Both the position numbers and the translations under genes were made by a program. From assembly GCA_904373265.1 (NCBI GenBank), contig CAJFEE010000029.1, positions 1 to 37,334 on the forward strand: a stretch of DNA of 37,334 bases. The letters are read 5' to 3'. The notes under the pieces are model-generated. The model made no database searches, was not told where the DNA came from, and worked only from the letters and a program-made list of their open reading frames with translations. Origin of the DNA: Candidatus Harrysmithiimonas galli (GTDB lineage Bacteria; Bacillota; Bacilli; CAJFEE01). This document shows, in pieces, positions 30,143 to 36,754 of this stretch. Position 1 is the first letter of the stretch. Every line of letters starts with the position of its first letter.

Positions 30143-30226
30143 TAAAAAAATAACCGCCCTTTGTAAGAGCGGTTCAACGAAACTTTTCGGACTAACCGCC
30201 CAACCAAAGGCAGTAACCCTCCTTAT
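30143..30226 (-). ncRNA. Candidate antitoxin RNA of the chromosomal type I TA
   Basis: A sigma-A promoter on the minus strand starts an RNA near 30226. It runs to a hairpin AACCGC...GCGGTT (30174 to 30152) followed by seven T on that strand. The ~84-nt RNA is antisense to the 3' UTR of the toxin mRNA, the arrangement known from TxpA/RatA and BsrG/SR4. Pairing of the 3' ends would block the toxin message or expose it to RNase III. Confidence 0.6.
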
Positions 30227-30232
30227 ATTTTT

Positions 30233-30261
30233 ATTCTAACAAAGCAAAAAATATACGTCAA
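30233..30261 (-). promoter_or_regulatory. Promoter of the antitoxin RNA
   Basis: On the minus strand TTGACG (30261-30256), a 17-base spacer and TAGAAT (30238-30233) make a near-consensus sigma-A promoter. It has no gene to serve other than the antisense RNA. Confidence 0.7.
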
Positions 30262-30560
30262 TTATTAAATGTCTTTTATACATGTACATGGATAATCTGG
30301 ATAAAACCAATACAAACATCTTTACAAATTTTTGTATTAGTTTTTTGTGTTTTCGTATTTTTTGTCTAGTTATAGATGTTACTTTTTTTTCACTAACACA
30401 AAATATTATAGAATCCAAATAAAGTGCAGGTAAAAAAGTGGCTCGAGAGATTTTAAAAGGCAAGAAAATTAGTGAGATATTATAGAAGAAGTTGGGACAA
30501 AACAGAAATATTTACTTCTAAAACCAGATAATCATAGGTTACTCGACAAATAAAGAAAAT

Positions 30561-30617
30561 AAAAAACGAATGATTCCAAAATACTGAACTAGTGTTTTGA
30601 AAATCGTTCGTTTTTTT
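30561..30617. terminator. Long bidirectional terminator-like hairpin
   Basis: AAAAAACGAATGATT pairs with AAATCGTTCGTTTTTTT, and the inner CAAAATACT/AGTGTTTTG extends the stem. It is flanked by A/T runs on both sides and lies just beyond GAAGTTGGGACAAAAC, possibly an IS-end remnant. Confidence 0.6.
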
Positions 30618-30695
30618 ATTAAACGGCGTTTTTTCTCAGTGTTAATATGTGTACTTAAATGGATAGCAATACTTTAAGTTAATGTGAAAGAGCTA

Positions 30696-30902
30696 CTATT
30701 CTAATTCATTTCGTACCTTTTTAATTAGTTCAGAATGTACATTTATACTAAATCTACCAATTAATGAACTGTGCAATTCAATAACCACTTTGTTATTATC
30801 TTTTTTAATCCTAAGGATTTCCCTAGGATTATTAAAAACTTCAAAACAGTCTTTTTTGTGTTTTACAGTGCACTCTTTAAACGAATATTCTTGTTTATCC
30901 AT
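30696..30902 (-). CDS. Hypothetical protein, 68 aa
   Basis: MDKQEYSFKECTVKHKKDCF opens a small, charged cytoplasmic protein ending VHSELIKKVRNELE. I do not recognise the family. The ATG at 30902 follows GGAGGT by about ten bases, so it is preferred over the in-frame ATG at 30920. Its ribosome site touches the point (30921) where plasmid-identical sequence begins, so its promoter is not present here. That suggests the gene was cut off by insertion or by a misjoin. Confidence 0.55.
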   Translation of the reverse strand: MDKQEYSFKECTVKHKKDCFEVFNNPREILRIKKDNNKVVIELHSSLIGRFSINVHSELIKKVRNELE

Positions 30903-30920
30903 ACAGCATAATACCTCCAT

Positions 30921-31088
30921 AGTAATAGCAATTGCAGATTGGACTCAAAGAGGTTCAACAGTAAATATTAATGCTGCAAAAAGTCATGCAAATATTAGTG
31001 TTTATGGAACATGGGAATATAATGGTAAATATTAATGCTGCAAAAAGTCATGCAAATATTAGTGTTTATGGAACATGGGAATATAATG
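30921..31088 (+). repeat. Partial plasmid copy with 64-bp tandem duplication
   Basis: Bases 30921-31024 match 37231-37334 with one difference (A at 30925, G at 37235). Then the 64 bp at 30961-31024 are repeated exactly at 31025-31088. The same 64 bp form the last bases of the window (37271-37334). The duplication length is not a multiple of three, so it breaks the secreted-protein frame (WEYNGKY-stop). This is the signature of a circular unit entered twice. Confidence 0.95.
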
Positions 31089-31162
31089 CAGAGGTAGGAA
31101 GTGGGCTATTTACAATACCAATTGGTTTTAGAGTAAGTGATAGTTATAATCTAGTTTTATAA
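31089..31162 (+). CDS. Secreted plasmid protein, 3' end (continues from 37334)
   Basis: Read after the last base of the window, this segment supplies AEVGSGLFTIPIGFRVSDSY-NLVL and a TAA. It completes the gene starting at 36755 to 217 residues. In the linear sequence as given it is separated from its start by circular permutation. Confidence 0.85.
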
Positions 31163-31170
31163 GATATTTA

Positions 31171-31218
31171 AAAACTGCTCAAGACTTTTAATGAAATTTG
31201 AAAGTCTTGGGCAGTTTT
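31171..31218. terminator. Bidirectional terminator between two convergent plasmid genes
   Basis: AAAACTGCTCAAGACTTT pairs with AAAGTCTTGGGCAGTTTT (one G-T mismatch-type pair), with T-rich sequence outside both ends. It ends the secreted-protein gene and the minus-strand membrane gene. Confidence 0.88.
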
Positions 31219-31221
31219 ATT

Positions 31222-31461
31222 TTATAATTTATTTGGGTCAAAATATTGTAACGGTACGCTAAGATATACTGCAATTAGAAAGAAAAGGGAGATAAGAATA
31301 GCAATAATCATAAATATAAGAAGTATTTTCTTTAATTTATGTTCTGAGCATAATTTGATTAAAAAATAAAACATTACAACGATAAAAAAAGTATTTTTAA
31401 AGAAACTTTCTATGAAATTAGATATTATAACTATATATATATAATCAGCTATTTCAGTCAT
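31222..31461 (-). CDS. Small membrane protein, 79 aa (candidate immunity protein)
   Basis: The protein has two or three hydrophobic segments (NTFFIVVMFYFLIKLC; ILLIFMIIAILISLFFLIAV) with a basic loop EHKLKK. No family is recognised. AGGAG lies about eight bases before the ATG. It converges on the gene for the secreted protein across a shared terminator. A small membrane protein facing a secreted protein on a plasmid is a layout seen for bacteriocins and their immunity proteins; that role is inference only. Confidence 0.65.
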   Translation of the reverse strand: MTEIADYIYIVIISNFIESFFKNTFFIVVMFYFLIKLCSEHKLKKILLIFMIIAILISLFFLIAVYLSVPLQYFDPNKL

Positions 31462-31581
31462 TTTATTTCTCCTATATTTATTTTTATAAAATGGAATATA
31501 TAATATGAATAGAAAGGTTGTAAAGAAAAGAGCATTTTATTATTTCATAGTTTGTCTGAATTTAGATAAGTTAAAAGATGA

Positions 31582-31645
31582 GTTGAGCAAAAAAGAAACG
31601 GAGCAGGGGCAGATTTTTGTCTGTTGCTCTATTTTTTTACATAAA
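31582..31645 (+). terminator. Repeated terminator module, copy 1
   Basis: GTTGAGCAAAAAAGAAA is followed by a hairpin (GAGCA...CAGA/TCTG...TGCTC), a T-run and ACATAAA. It is about 80% identical by eye to 33117-33183. A 72-codon frame running across it has no ribosome site and is not called. Confidence 0.7.
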
Positions 31646-31685
31646 TCTGCTATTTTTGTGCCATTTTTCTTTTTTAAGATAGTAT

Positions 31686-31714
31686 TTGTAAAGGCAATCA
31701 AGAAAAAATATAAA
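31686..31714 (+). promoter_or_regulatory. Promoter of the small secreted protein gene
   Basis: TTGTAA, a 17-base spacer and TATAAA, 20 bp before the start codon. Confidence 0.6.
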
Positions 31715-31733
31715 ATGAAATGAGGAATATATT

Positions 31734-31982
31734 ATGACAAATCAATCTACATTACCAACAGTTAAAAAATTTATTTTACCAGCTATGTTATTAGCAGCTG
31801 TGCTAGCATTACCAGTGATGTCAGCATCTGCAAGTACAGATAAAGGTACTGAAAAAGTAACGGATGTAAATATGGAAAATGTTCAATATGAAATTGATAT
31901 GAAAGAATTGGGTATTAATCTAGATGAAGGATTTACATTTGAGTTTGGCGGATTTGACGAAGATACTAAATCTGTAAAATAA
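31734..31982 (+). CDS. Small secreted acidic protein, 82 aa
   Basis: A signal peptide with basic start and hydrophobic core (KKFILPAMLLAAVLALPVMS) ends near ASAS-T. The mature part is ~50 residues, acidic and Gly/Phe-rich at the end (FTFEFGGFDEDTKSVK). No family is recognised. GAGG lies about eight bases before the ATG, and a promoter is clear. It could be a pheromone precursor, a bacteriocin or a small surface protein; nothing in the sequence decides. Confidence 0.65.
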   Translation: MTNQSTLPTVKKFILPAMLLAAVLALPVMSASASTDKGTEKVTDVNMENVQYEIDMKELGINLDEGFTFEFGGFDEDTKSVK

Positions 31983-32041
31983 CTATAATGTTTAACAAAA
32001 AAAGCGATAGAAATTACTATCGTTTCAGAGTGTCGACAAAG

Positions 32042-32074
32042 TACCCCGAGAGTTTCGTCTCTCGAGGTATTTTA
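32042..32074 (+). terminator. Terminator after the small secreted protein
   Basis: TACCCCGAGAG pairs with CTCTCGAGGTA (one mismatch) over TTTCGT, followed by TTTTAT. A smaller hairpin GCGATAGAAATTACTATCGT lies just upstream. Confidence 0.7.
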
Positions 32075-32228
32075 TCATTTTTGAAGGTATTTGAGTTTAA
32101 ATTTCCCCTGAATTTTATGAGTGAAATGTCTCTACGAGACGTTTTCATCTCACATTAGGTAGCTTGTCATGTCCAAGTGGAAATTCCTTCAGAAGTGTTG
32201 TTTATGCTTTAAATGTTACAAATATATT

Positions 32229-32252
32229 AAAACGCTCATATGAGCGTTTTTT
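32229..32252. terminator. Palindromic terminator
   Basis: AAAACGCTCATATGAGCGTTTT is a perfect palindrome with further T residues. It precedes the promoter for the next two genes. Confidence 0.65.
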
Positions 32253-32294
32253 GTTGTTTTTTTGGGTGTGATGAATTATAATGAAAATATCAAA

Positions 32295-32306
32295 TAAGAC
32301 TTAAAC
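32295..32306 (+). repeat. 12-bp repeat TAAGACTTAAAC, copy 1
   Basis: Identical 12-mers lie at 32295-32306 and 32560-32571, each 22-25 bp before a start codon of two adjacent plasmid genes. They may be binding sites of one regulator. The first lies 12 bp after a TATAAT (32277-32282). Confidence 0.55.
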
Positions 32307-32343
32307 GATACAAAAAGGAGTTGGGCAAAATGAACGTCACTGC

Positions 32344-32553
32344 ATGATTACTGATGCTGACGGTGAAAGTCTTATGTTGGATTTGATATTTCAGCCAAAG
32401 CGTCATTTCTATCATGGTTATCCAAATGCTATGGATATACAAGTGCGAGCAACAACTTTTACAGAAAAAGAGTTGTATACGATTTATCTTGGAACGGTAG
32501 ATGAATTTGGGGAAATCCATAATTTTTTTGAAGCAGAAGGGGAATATATTTGA
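32344..32553 (+). CDS. Hypothetical plasmid protein, 69 aa, with overlapping mini-ORF
   Basis: MITDADGESLMLDLIFQPKR opens a soluble protein ending HNFFEAEGEYI; the family is unknown. The good ribosome site AAAGGAG serves an ATG at 32331 that encodes only MNVTA. Its TGA overlaps the ATG of this gene (ATGA). Either the gene is translationally coupled to a five-residue leader or one base was lost near 32343, which would fuse both into one frame. The downstream gene follows 40 bp later. Confidence 0.55.
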   Translation: MITDADGESLMLDLIFQPKRHFYHGYPNAMDIQVRATTFTEKELYTIYLGTVDEFGEIHNFFEAEGEYI

Positions 32554-32559
32554 TTTATA

Positions 32560-32571
32560 TAAGACTTAAAC
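32560..32571 (+). repeat. 12-bp repeat TAAGACTTAAAC, copy 2
   Basis: Second exact copy, 22 bp before the start of the 162-residue gene. Confidence 0.55.
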
Positions 32572-32593
32572 AGTTCAATTATGGGGTGGGAAT

Positions 32594-33082
32594 ATGGCAA
32601 ACATAACAGACAAAAAACTGTATGCACCAATTCAAAATGTGCAGTTTTCAAATCGGGACTATATCGAAAAGGCAAAACAGATTGCCAAAAAAATTGTTGA
32701 GTATGACCCCGAAGGAACAATGAGTGAGTATCATATTAAAAAAGGAACTCAAACCGCTGAAGATGTTGCTTATGTGCGAGATAAAGCGAGCGAGGATAGA
32801 GATATTTTGAAAGGTGATTTTGTGATTCTTGCCTATGTGGATATGTTTCGGGAACAAAAGAAATCTGTTGCTCCAATCGAGGGTAAAGGAAAATTCTTGA
32901 AAATGTCTGATAAGCTAATTCGTGCTATTTTTGAAAATGATAGAGATGGTGGTAAAGTAAATGATTTTTGCACCAAAAACCGCATAACACGAACAAAGTA
33001 TTATCGTGTCTTAAAAATGGACTTAAAACAGCCAAGAGATATTGAACGTATCGAGAGAATAAGAAAAGAAGTAGAAAAATAA
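32594..33082 (+). CDS. Hypothetical plasmid protein, 162 aa, possible HTH
   Basis: A charged soluble protein. The C-terminal part KVNDFCTKNRITRTKYYRVL has the look of a helix-turn-helix with a basic recognition helix, followed by a basic tail (RDIERIERIRKEVEK). The middle is highly charged. No family is recognised. GGGGTGGG precedes the ATG. Lying between the small 69-aa gene and the origin and mobilization region, it may regulate copy number or the 12-bp repeat sites. Confidence 0.65.
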   Translation: MANITDKKLYAPIQNVQFSNRDYIEKAKQIAKKIVEYDPEGTMSEYHIKKGTQTAEDVAYVRDKASEDRDILKGDFVILAYVDMFREQKKSVAPIEGKGKFLKMSDKLIRAIFENDRDGGKVNDFCTKNRITRTKYYRVLKMDLKQPRDIERIERIRKEVEK

Positions 33083-33116
33083 GAAAAAGAATTCCCTTTG
33101 TTTTCGGTAGGGAGGT

Positions 33117-33183
33117 GTTGAGCAAAAAAGAAATGGGGCAGGGTCAAATTTTTTGGCTATTGCTCCGTTTTTTTTACATAAAA
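33117..33183 (+). terminator. Repeated terminator module, copy 2
   Basis: Same layout as copy 1 at 31582-31645: GTTGAGCAAAAAAGAAA, a GGGCAGGGTCAAA/TTTTTTGGCTATTGCTCC hairpin, an eight-T run and ACATAAA. Confidence 0.7.
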
Positions 33184-33450
33184 TTGAGCGATGAAATTCA
33201 CTTAAATGAAAACTTCGTTTTCGTTTAGGTGGGTTTCGCATAAGCGAAATGTTGTAAAAAAAATTTTGTGACAAGGGGGAAAGAGTGGAGATTTTTTATT
33301 TTTGATTCCGCGTAAGCGGGTCAATCAAAAATAAAAAATACTACTCGTACCTTTTCACAAAAAAGGGATTTTTGGGGTGTTAGGTTTTTGGTTTTAAGCT
33401 AGCGAGAGCGTAGAGAGATTTTAAGGTTTTTTAGTCTCGCAGAGCGTTTT
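33184..33450. other. Candidate single-strand origin (sso)
   Basis: No gene. The stretch is rich in hairpins: AATGAAAACTTCGTTTTCGTTT, TTTCGCATAAGCGAAA and TTTGATTCCGCGTAAGCGGG...ATCAAA. It also contains TAGCGA at 33400-33405, like the CS-6 element in ssoA origins of rolling-circle plasmids. Position upstream of mob and the lack of genes fit an sso. The type is not assigned. Confidence 0.4.
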
Positions 33451-33483
33451 CATTTTGATGCGAAGTGTCGAAATACAGAAAAC

Positions 33484-33523
33484 GTTACTTTTACAAAAAG
33501 TAACAAAAGTTTGCTATACTTTT
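33484..33523 (+). other. Candidate oriT of the MobV plasmid
   Basis: Two adjacent inverted repeats: GTTACTTTT-ACA-AAAAGTAAC (33484-33504) and AAAAGT-TTGCTAT-ACTTTT (33505-33523). They lie 25 bp before the relaxase start. On the minus strand the second reads AAAAGTATAGCAAACTTTT, resembling the AAAGTATAG core of pMV158/pUB110-type origins, where the relaxase nicks. Confidence 0.55.
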
Positions 33524-33547
33524 AGTATTGAGGTGGTTTTAGTGAGT

Positions 33548-34939
33548 ATGTCGGTATCGTTAAAAAAAGCGACGAAAAAAACAAACATAAGACACAACAA
33601 TCGGACAATGAATGAAAAAGAAAAAGAGAAAAATTCACATATTGATTATTCTCGTTCTCATGAAAATAAATATCTTGTTCAAAAAGATTTAAAAGAGATT
33701 TATCGTGATGAATTTTCTCAAGCACTAAAAAATTACAATGAGAAACAAAAAAGAGCTGATAGAAAAATTGATGATTATTATAAGCACATTCAATCAAGTA
33801 AAAAAACAGCGCTTCAACAAGAAATGATTGTTCAAATTGGAGATAAAGATGATTTTTCTAGTAAAGAAAAAAAGGATATGGCTAATGAGATATTACAAGA
33901 ATGGTTTTTAGGATTTGAAAAAAGAAATCCTAATCTAAAAATCTATAATGCTGTGATTCACAATGATGAAGCTACTCCGCATATGCATTTGAATTTTGTG
34001 CCTGTTGCAACTGGTTATAAGCGAGGATTAGAAAAACAAGTTGCTTTTGATAAAGCAATTACGCAACAAGATGAGACATTGAACAAAGAAAGACCATTTG
34101 ACGACTGGCGAGAAAAAGAAGTGCGGTTGTTAGAAAAAATGTTGTTGGAACGTGGAATTGAACGGAAATTTGTTGGTACAAACGAATACCAAGATGTAAC
34201 TGAGTTTAAAAAAAAGATGAGAGAACTTGAATTGATTGAAAAAGATTTGAAAGCTAAAAAAGATGAACTGTTGAAGTTAAACGAGGAATTACCAGTTGAT
34301 TTGAAAATCGTTGCTAAAAAAGAATTTAAGAAAGTTGAGGTAAAAAGCAAAGAAAAAAATATGTTTGGTATGGCAAAAACAGAATTTGTTAGAAAAGAAA
34401 CTGGGAATGTAGTTATATCAGTCGACGATTATAAAAAGCTTTTGAGGCTTTCTAAACGCAATGAGGAAATGAAAAATAAAGTTAAAAAGATTTTAAGTAC
34501 AGATTTTGCGAAGGAAAATAGAAAATTACAGACAGATAACGCAGTTCTTTTTGCAGACCTTAAAAGTAAAGCAATAGAGAATATAAGATTAAAAGAAGAC
34601 AATTTAACCTTAAAAAATGAGAATAGGCTTCTAACATCCAAAATGGCATCTATAAGGCTCGGAATTAATTTGGCATATAAAACCATTAAAGATTTTTTTA
34701 AAAGCCATACAGATAGCATTATGGCGTCGAGAGAGCTATTTAATAATTTTATATATATGGTAAAAGGAAATGACCCAAAAAATGAGTTTGTTAAGATTTA
34801 TCAGCAAGAACAAGATGAAGAAAAGAAAAAGGCGTCCTCGATGTTTAGCATGAAAGGCGTTAAACAGATTGATAGTCAGCAAAGAGATATGCAGCAGTCA
34901 GTTAAGAAAAAAAATAGAGATAGGGGCATGGATAGGTAG
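33548..34939 (+). CDS. mobV: MobV-family relaxase (plasmid mobilization protein)
   Basis: The 463-residue protein (Pre/Mob family) nicks oriT and stays attached to the transferred strand. Motif I with HNNR is at 16-19, and the metal-binding motif III HNDEATPHMH is at 138-147, followed by LNFVPV. A long Lys/Glu-rich coiled coil fills ~190-400. GAGGTGG precedes both GTG 33542 and ATG 33548; the ATG is chosen, with some doubt. It needs a conjugative helper to move. It is the only gene of its type in the window. Confidence 0.9.
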   Translation: MSVSLKKATKKTNIRHNNRTMNEKEKEKNSHIDYSRSHENKYLVQKDLKEIYRDEFSQALKNYNEKQKRADRKIDDYYKHIQSSKKTALQQEMIVQIGDKDDFSSKEKKDMANEILQEWFLGFEKRNPNLKIYNAVIHNDEATPHMHLNFVPVATGYKRGLEKQVAFDKAITQQDETLNKERPFDDWREKEVRLLEKMLLERGIERKFVGTNEYQDVTEFKKKMRELELIEKDLKAKKDELLKLNEELPVDLKIVAKKEFKKVEVKSKEKNMFGMAKTEFVRKETGNVVISVDDYKKLLRLSKRNEEMKNKVKKILSTDFAKENRKLQTDNAVLFADLKSKAIENIRLKEDNLTLKNENRLLTSKMASIRLGINLAYKTIKDFFKSHTDSIMASRELFNNFIYMVKGNDPKNEFVKIYQQEQDEEKKKASSMFSMKGVKQIDSQQRDMQQSVKKKNRDRGMDR

Positions 34940-34970
34940 GTATATGAAATACAAAAGAATTTAAAAAAGC

Positions 34971-34976
34971 TATAAT
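34971..34976 (+). promoter_or_regulatory. -10 box of the plasmid toxin transcript
   Basis: TATAAT, with no clear -35. Transcription would start near 34983. The leader can pair CCCT (34991-34994) with AGGG of the ribosome site near 35011, possibly hiding it. Confidence 0.45.
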
Positions 34977-35024
34977 AGGTGTGTTGTCTACCCTACACTG
35001 ACATCAGTAAGGGGGTGTATTCTG

Positions 35025-35105
35025 TTGTCTTTTAGCTCATTTATTTTGTCTATTGTGGCAAGTGTTATTGCGTATTATTTTTGCAAATGGTTGGATAGAC
35101 AGTAA
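35025..35105 (+). CDS. Small membrane toxin-like peptide (Fst-like module)
   Basis: A 26-residue peptide, LSFSSFILSIVASVIAYYFC then KWLDRQ: one membrane helix and a charged tail. The start is not ATG; TTG 35025 (nine bases after GGGGG) or CTG 35022 are the options. Direct repeats GTGTATTCTGTTG and AGCTCATT flank it (35015-35041 and 35176-35206). A bidirectional terminator and a convergent promoter follow. This is the layout of the par/Fst stabilization locus of pAD1. The peptide lacks the Fst P-x-x-x-G motif, so it is Fst-like in design, not clearly in sequence. Confidence 0.7.
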   Translation: MSFSSFILSIVASVIAYYFCKWLDRQ

Positions 35106-35143
35106 TTTAGACAATCAGCCAATCAAATTGTTCCTAGAACAAC

Positions 35144-35175
35144 AAAAAAGCGAGAGTTGCAGCTCTCGCTTTTTT
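35144..35175. terminator. Bidirectional terminator of the plasmid TA module
   Basis: GCGAGAG pairs with CTCTCGC over TTGCAG, with AAAAAA before and TTTTTT after. It ends both the toxin mRNA and the convergent RNA. Confidence 0.85.
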
Positions 35176-35209
35176 GTGTATTCTGTTGCCAGAAGTTCAG
35201 CTCATTAGT
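35144..35209 (-). ncRNA. Candidate antitoxin RNA (RNA II-like)
   Basis: A minus-strand RNA would start near 35209 after TATAAT (35221-35216) and stop at the shared terminator: about 66 nt, as for RNA II of pAD1. It carries the complement of the second direct repeat and so can pair with the first repeat in the toxin mRNA and with the terminator stem. Confidence 0.6.
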
Positions 35210-35235
35210 AAACACATTATATCATATGTGTTTAC
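35208..35235 (-). promoter_or_regulatory. Antitoxin promoter inside a perfect inverted repeat
   Basis: GTAAACACAT (35208-35217) and ATGTGTTTAC (35226-35235) form perfect 10-bp arms around TATATCAT. The minus-strand -10 TATAAT lies within. The repeat could be an operator for a plasmid regulator. Confidence 0.5.
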
Positions 35236-35377
35236 TGTTTAGTATTGCCAAATCAAATAAAAAAGTATTATTATTAACTTCTGTAATTTTTATGCAAATA
35301 TTTGTATGTATATACAAAACGAAATACGTGAAATTTGCCAAAATTTTACCCCAAAAACGAGGGGCGAAAACTAGTTT

Positions 35378-35392
35378 TTTCTTATCTTGATA
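35378..35392 (+). other. Double-strand origin nick site (dso)
   Basis: TTTCTTATCTTGATA matches the conserved nick region of pC194/pUB110 plasmids, cut within CTTG-ATA. A CCCC...GGGG hairpin (35349-35364) lies just upstream, as expected of the Rep binding region. The matching Rep gene starts 172 bp later. Confidence 0.85.
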
Positions 35393-35563
35393 CATATAGA
35401 AACAACTCAAGTGTAGAAAAACATGGTTTGAGTCGAGAGCTTCAAGGGTTTGAAGGGGTTTTGTCGGGTGGATAAAAAAAGAGCCTTCTGCTATAATTGG
35501 AATTGACGAGATTCACAAAATAGAGAGGGCTTTTTCTCTCACCAAGAAGGCGAGGTTTTTGTA

Positions 35564-36628
35564 TTGATTATACAAAAAGATAATACCATAAAGTATAAAG
35601 ATATATCAACACAAATAAAGACTACAAAATTTTTAGAAGATAAAGATTCAAAAGGGAAAGTAAGAGATTGGAAAGGTAAGAAAAAGCGTTCATTGTTGAT
35701 GGCTGATCATTATGGAGAAGTTGAAGGGTTAGAGAAAAAGACTGAACGTATGTATGATTGCGGTGGGGTTTTGACGTTTAAATTGAGAGAGGGACGGTTA
35801 AAGTTATATCAAGCTTATTTTTGTAAAGCGAGATTATGCCCTATGTGTAATTGGAGAAGGTCGCTAAAAATTGCTTTTCAAAACAAAAAAATCGTTGAAG
35901 AAGTTAATAATCGTGAAAAAGTTAAATGGATTTTTCTTACATTGACAGTTCGAAACGTTGAGAGACAAGAATTGAAAGATATAATGAATCAGATGACAAA
36001 AGCATGGAATCGTTTTACTGGTTATGCTCGATTTAAAAAATCAGTTAAAGGATATTTTCGAGCGTTAGAAGTAACACGAAATTGGGATAAAGAAAGTGAT
36101 TGGTATGGTACGTATCACCCGCATTTTCATGTGTTACTTGCAGTTCCGCAATCTTATTTTAAAAAGAATTATATAAAACAATCTGAATGGACAAGCATGT
36201 GGCAACGTGCAATGAAACTGAATTATACGCCGATTGTTCATGTTAAAAGGGTTCAAGCTAAAAAAGAGTCGTTAGATTTTGTTGAAATTGAAGATGAAAT
36301 GAAAAAAGCTATTGTAGAACAAAATGCGATTTTCGAAGTTTCAAAGTATCCAGTTAAAGATATTGATGTAATTCGTGGTAATGAAGTGACTGTTGAAAAT
36401 GCTCAGGTTGTTAAGGATTTAGATGGTTCACTTGCGTATAAACGTTTGATTTCATATGGTGGGCTATTAAAGGAAATACATAAGGAATTAAATTTGAGTG
36501 ATGCGGAAGATGGGGATTTAGTTCATGTTGATGATAATTCAGATGAAATTGCCAATGGGGCTGTTGATGTGATGGTTTATTGGCATGTTGGTATAAATAA
36601 TTATGTGATTATGACAGAGGGAAAATAG
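35564..36628 (+). CDS. rep: Rolling-circle replication initiator, Rep_1 family
   Basis: The 354-residue Rep nicks the dso and primes leading-strand synthesis. It has the pUB110/pC194 layout: a Cys cluster (C66, CKARLCPMC 87-95), motif I FLTLTVRN (124-131), the HUH motif HPHFH (185-189) and the catalytic Tyr262 in EVSKYPVKD (258-266). The start is TTG at 35564, eight bases after GAGG. TATAAT at 35492-35497 is the likely -10. The C-terminus is acidic. The product type matches the nick site upstream. Confidence 0.93.
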   Translation: MIIQKDNTIKYKDISTQIKTTKFLEDKDSKGKVRDWKGKKKRSLLMADHYGEVEGLEKKTERMYDCGGVLTFKLREGRLKLYQAYFCKARLCPMCNWRRSLKIAFQNKKIVEEVNNREKVKWIFLTLTVRNVERQELKDIMNQMTKAWNRFTGYARFKKSVKGYFRALEVTRNWDKESDWYGTYHPHFHVLLAVPQSYFKKNYIKQSEWTSMWQRAMKLNYTPIVHVKRVQAKKESLDFVEIEDEMKKAIVEQNAIFEVSKYPVKDIDVIRGNEVTVENAQVVKDLDGSLAYKRLISYGGLLKEIHKELNLSDAEDGDLVHVDDNSDEIANGAVDVMVYWHVGINNYVIMTEGK

Positions 36629-36754
36629 ATTGGATAAAAAGTATTTTTTATTTTATGGAAAAATTAGCCTTATTACCTATTTATTATATATGTATTATAT
36701 GATTTAATCTTTGTAGGAGTAAAATAAAAAATATTTAATAGGGAGATGAAGTTT

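Noticed and set aside
30961-31088. The tandem 64-bp repeat as a CRISPR-like array
   Set aside because: There are only two abutting copies with no spacers, and the sequence is coding; circular overlap explains it fully.
31505-31723. A 72-codon plus-strand frame on the plasmid
   Set aside because: It has no ribosome site and runs straight through a terminator hairpin and T-run that recur elsewhere on the plasmid.
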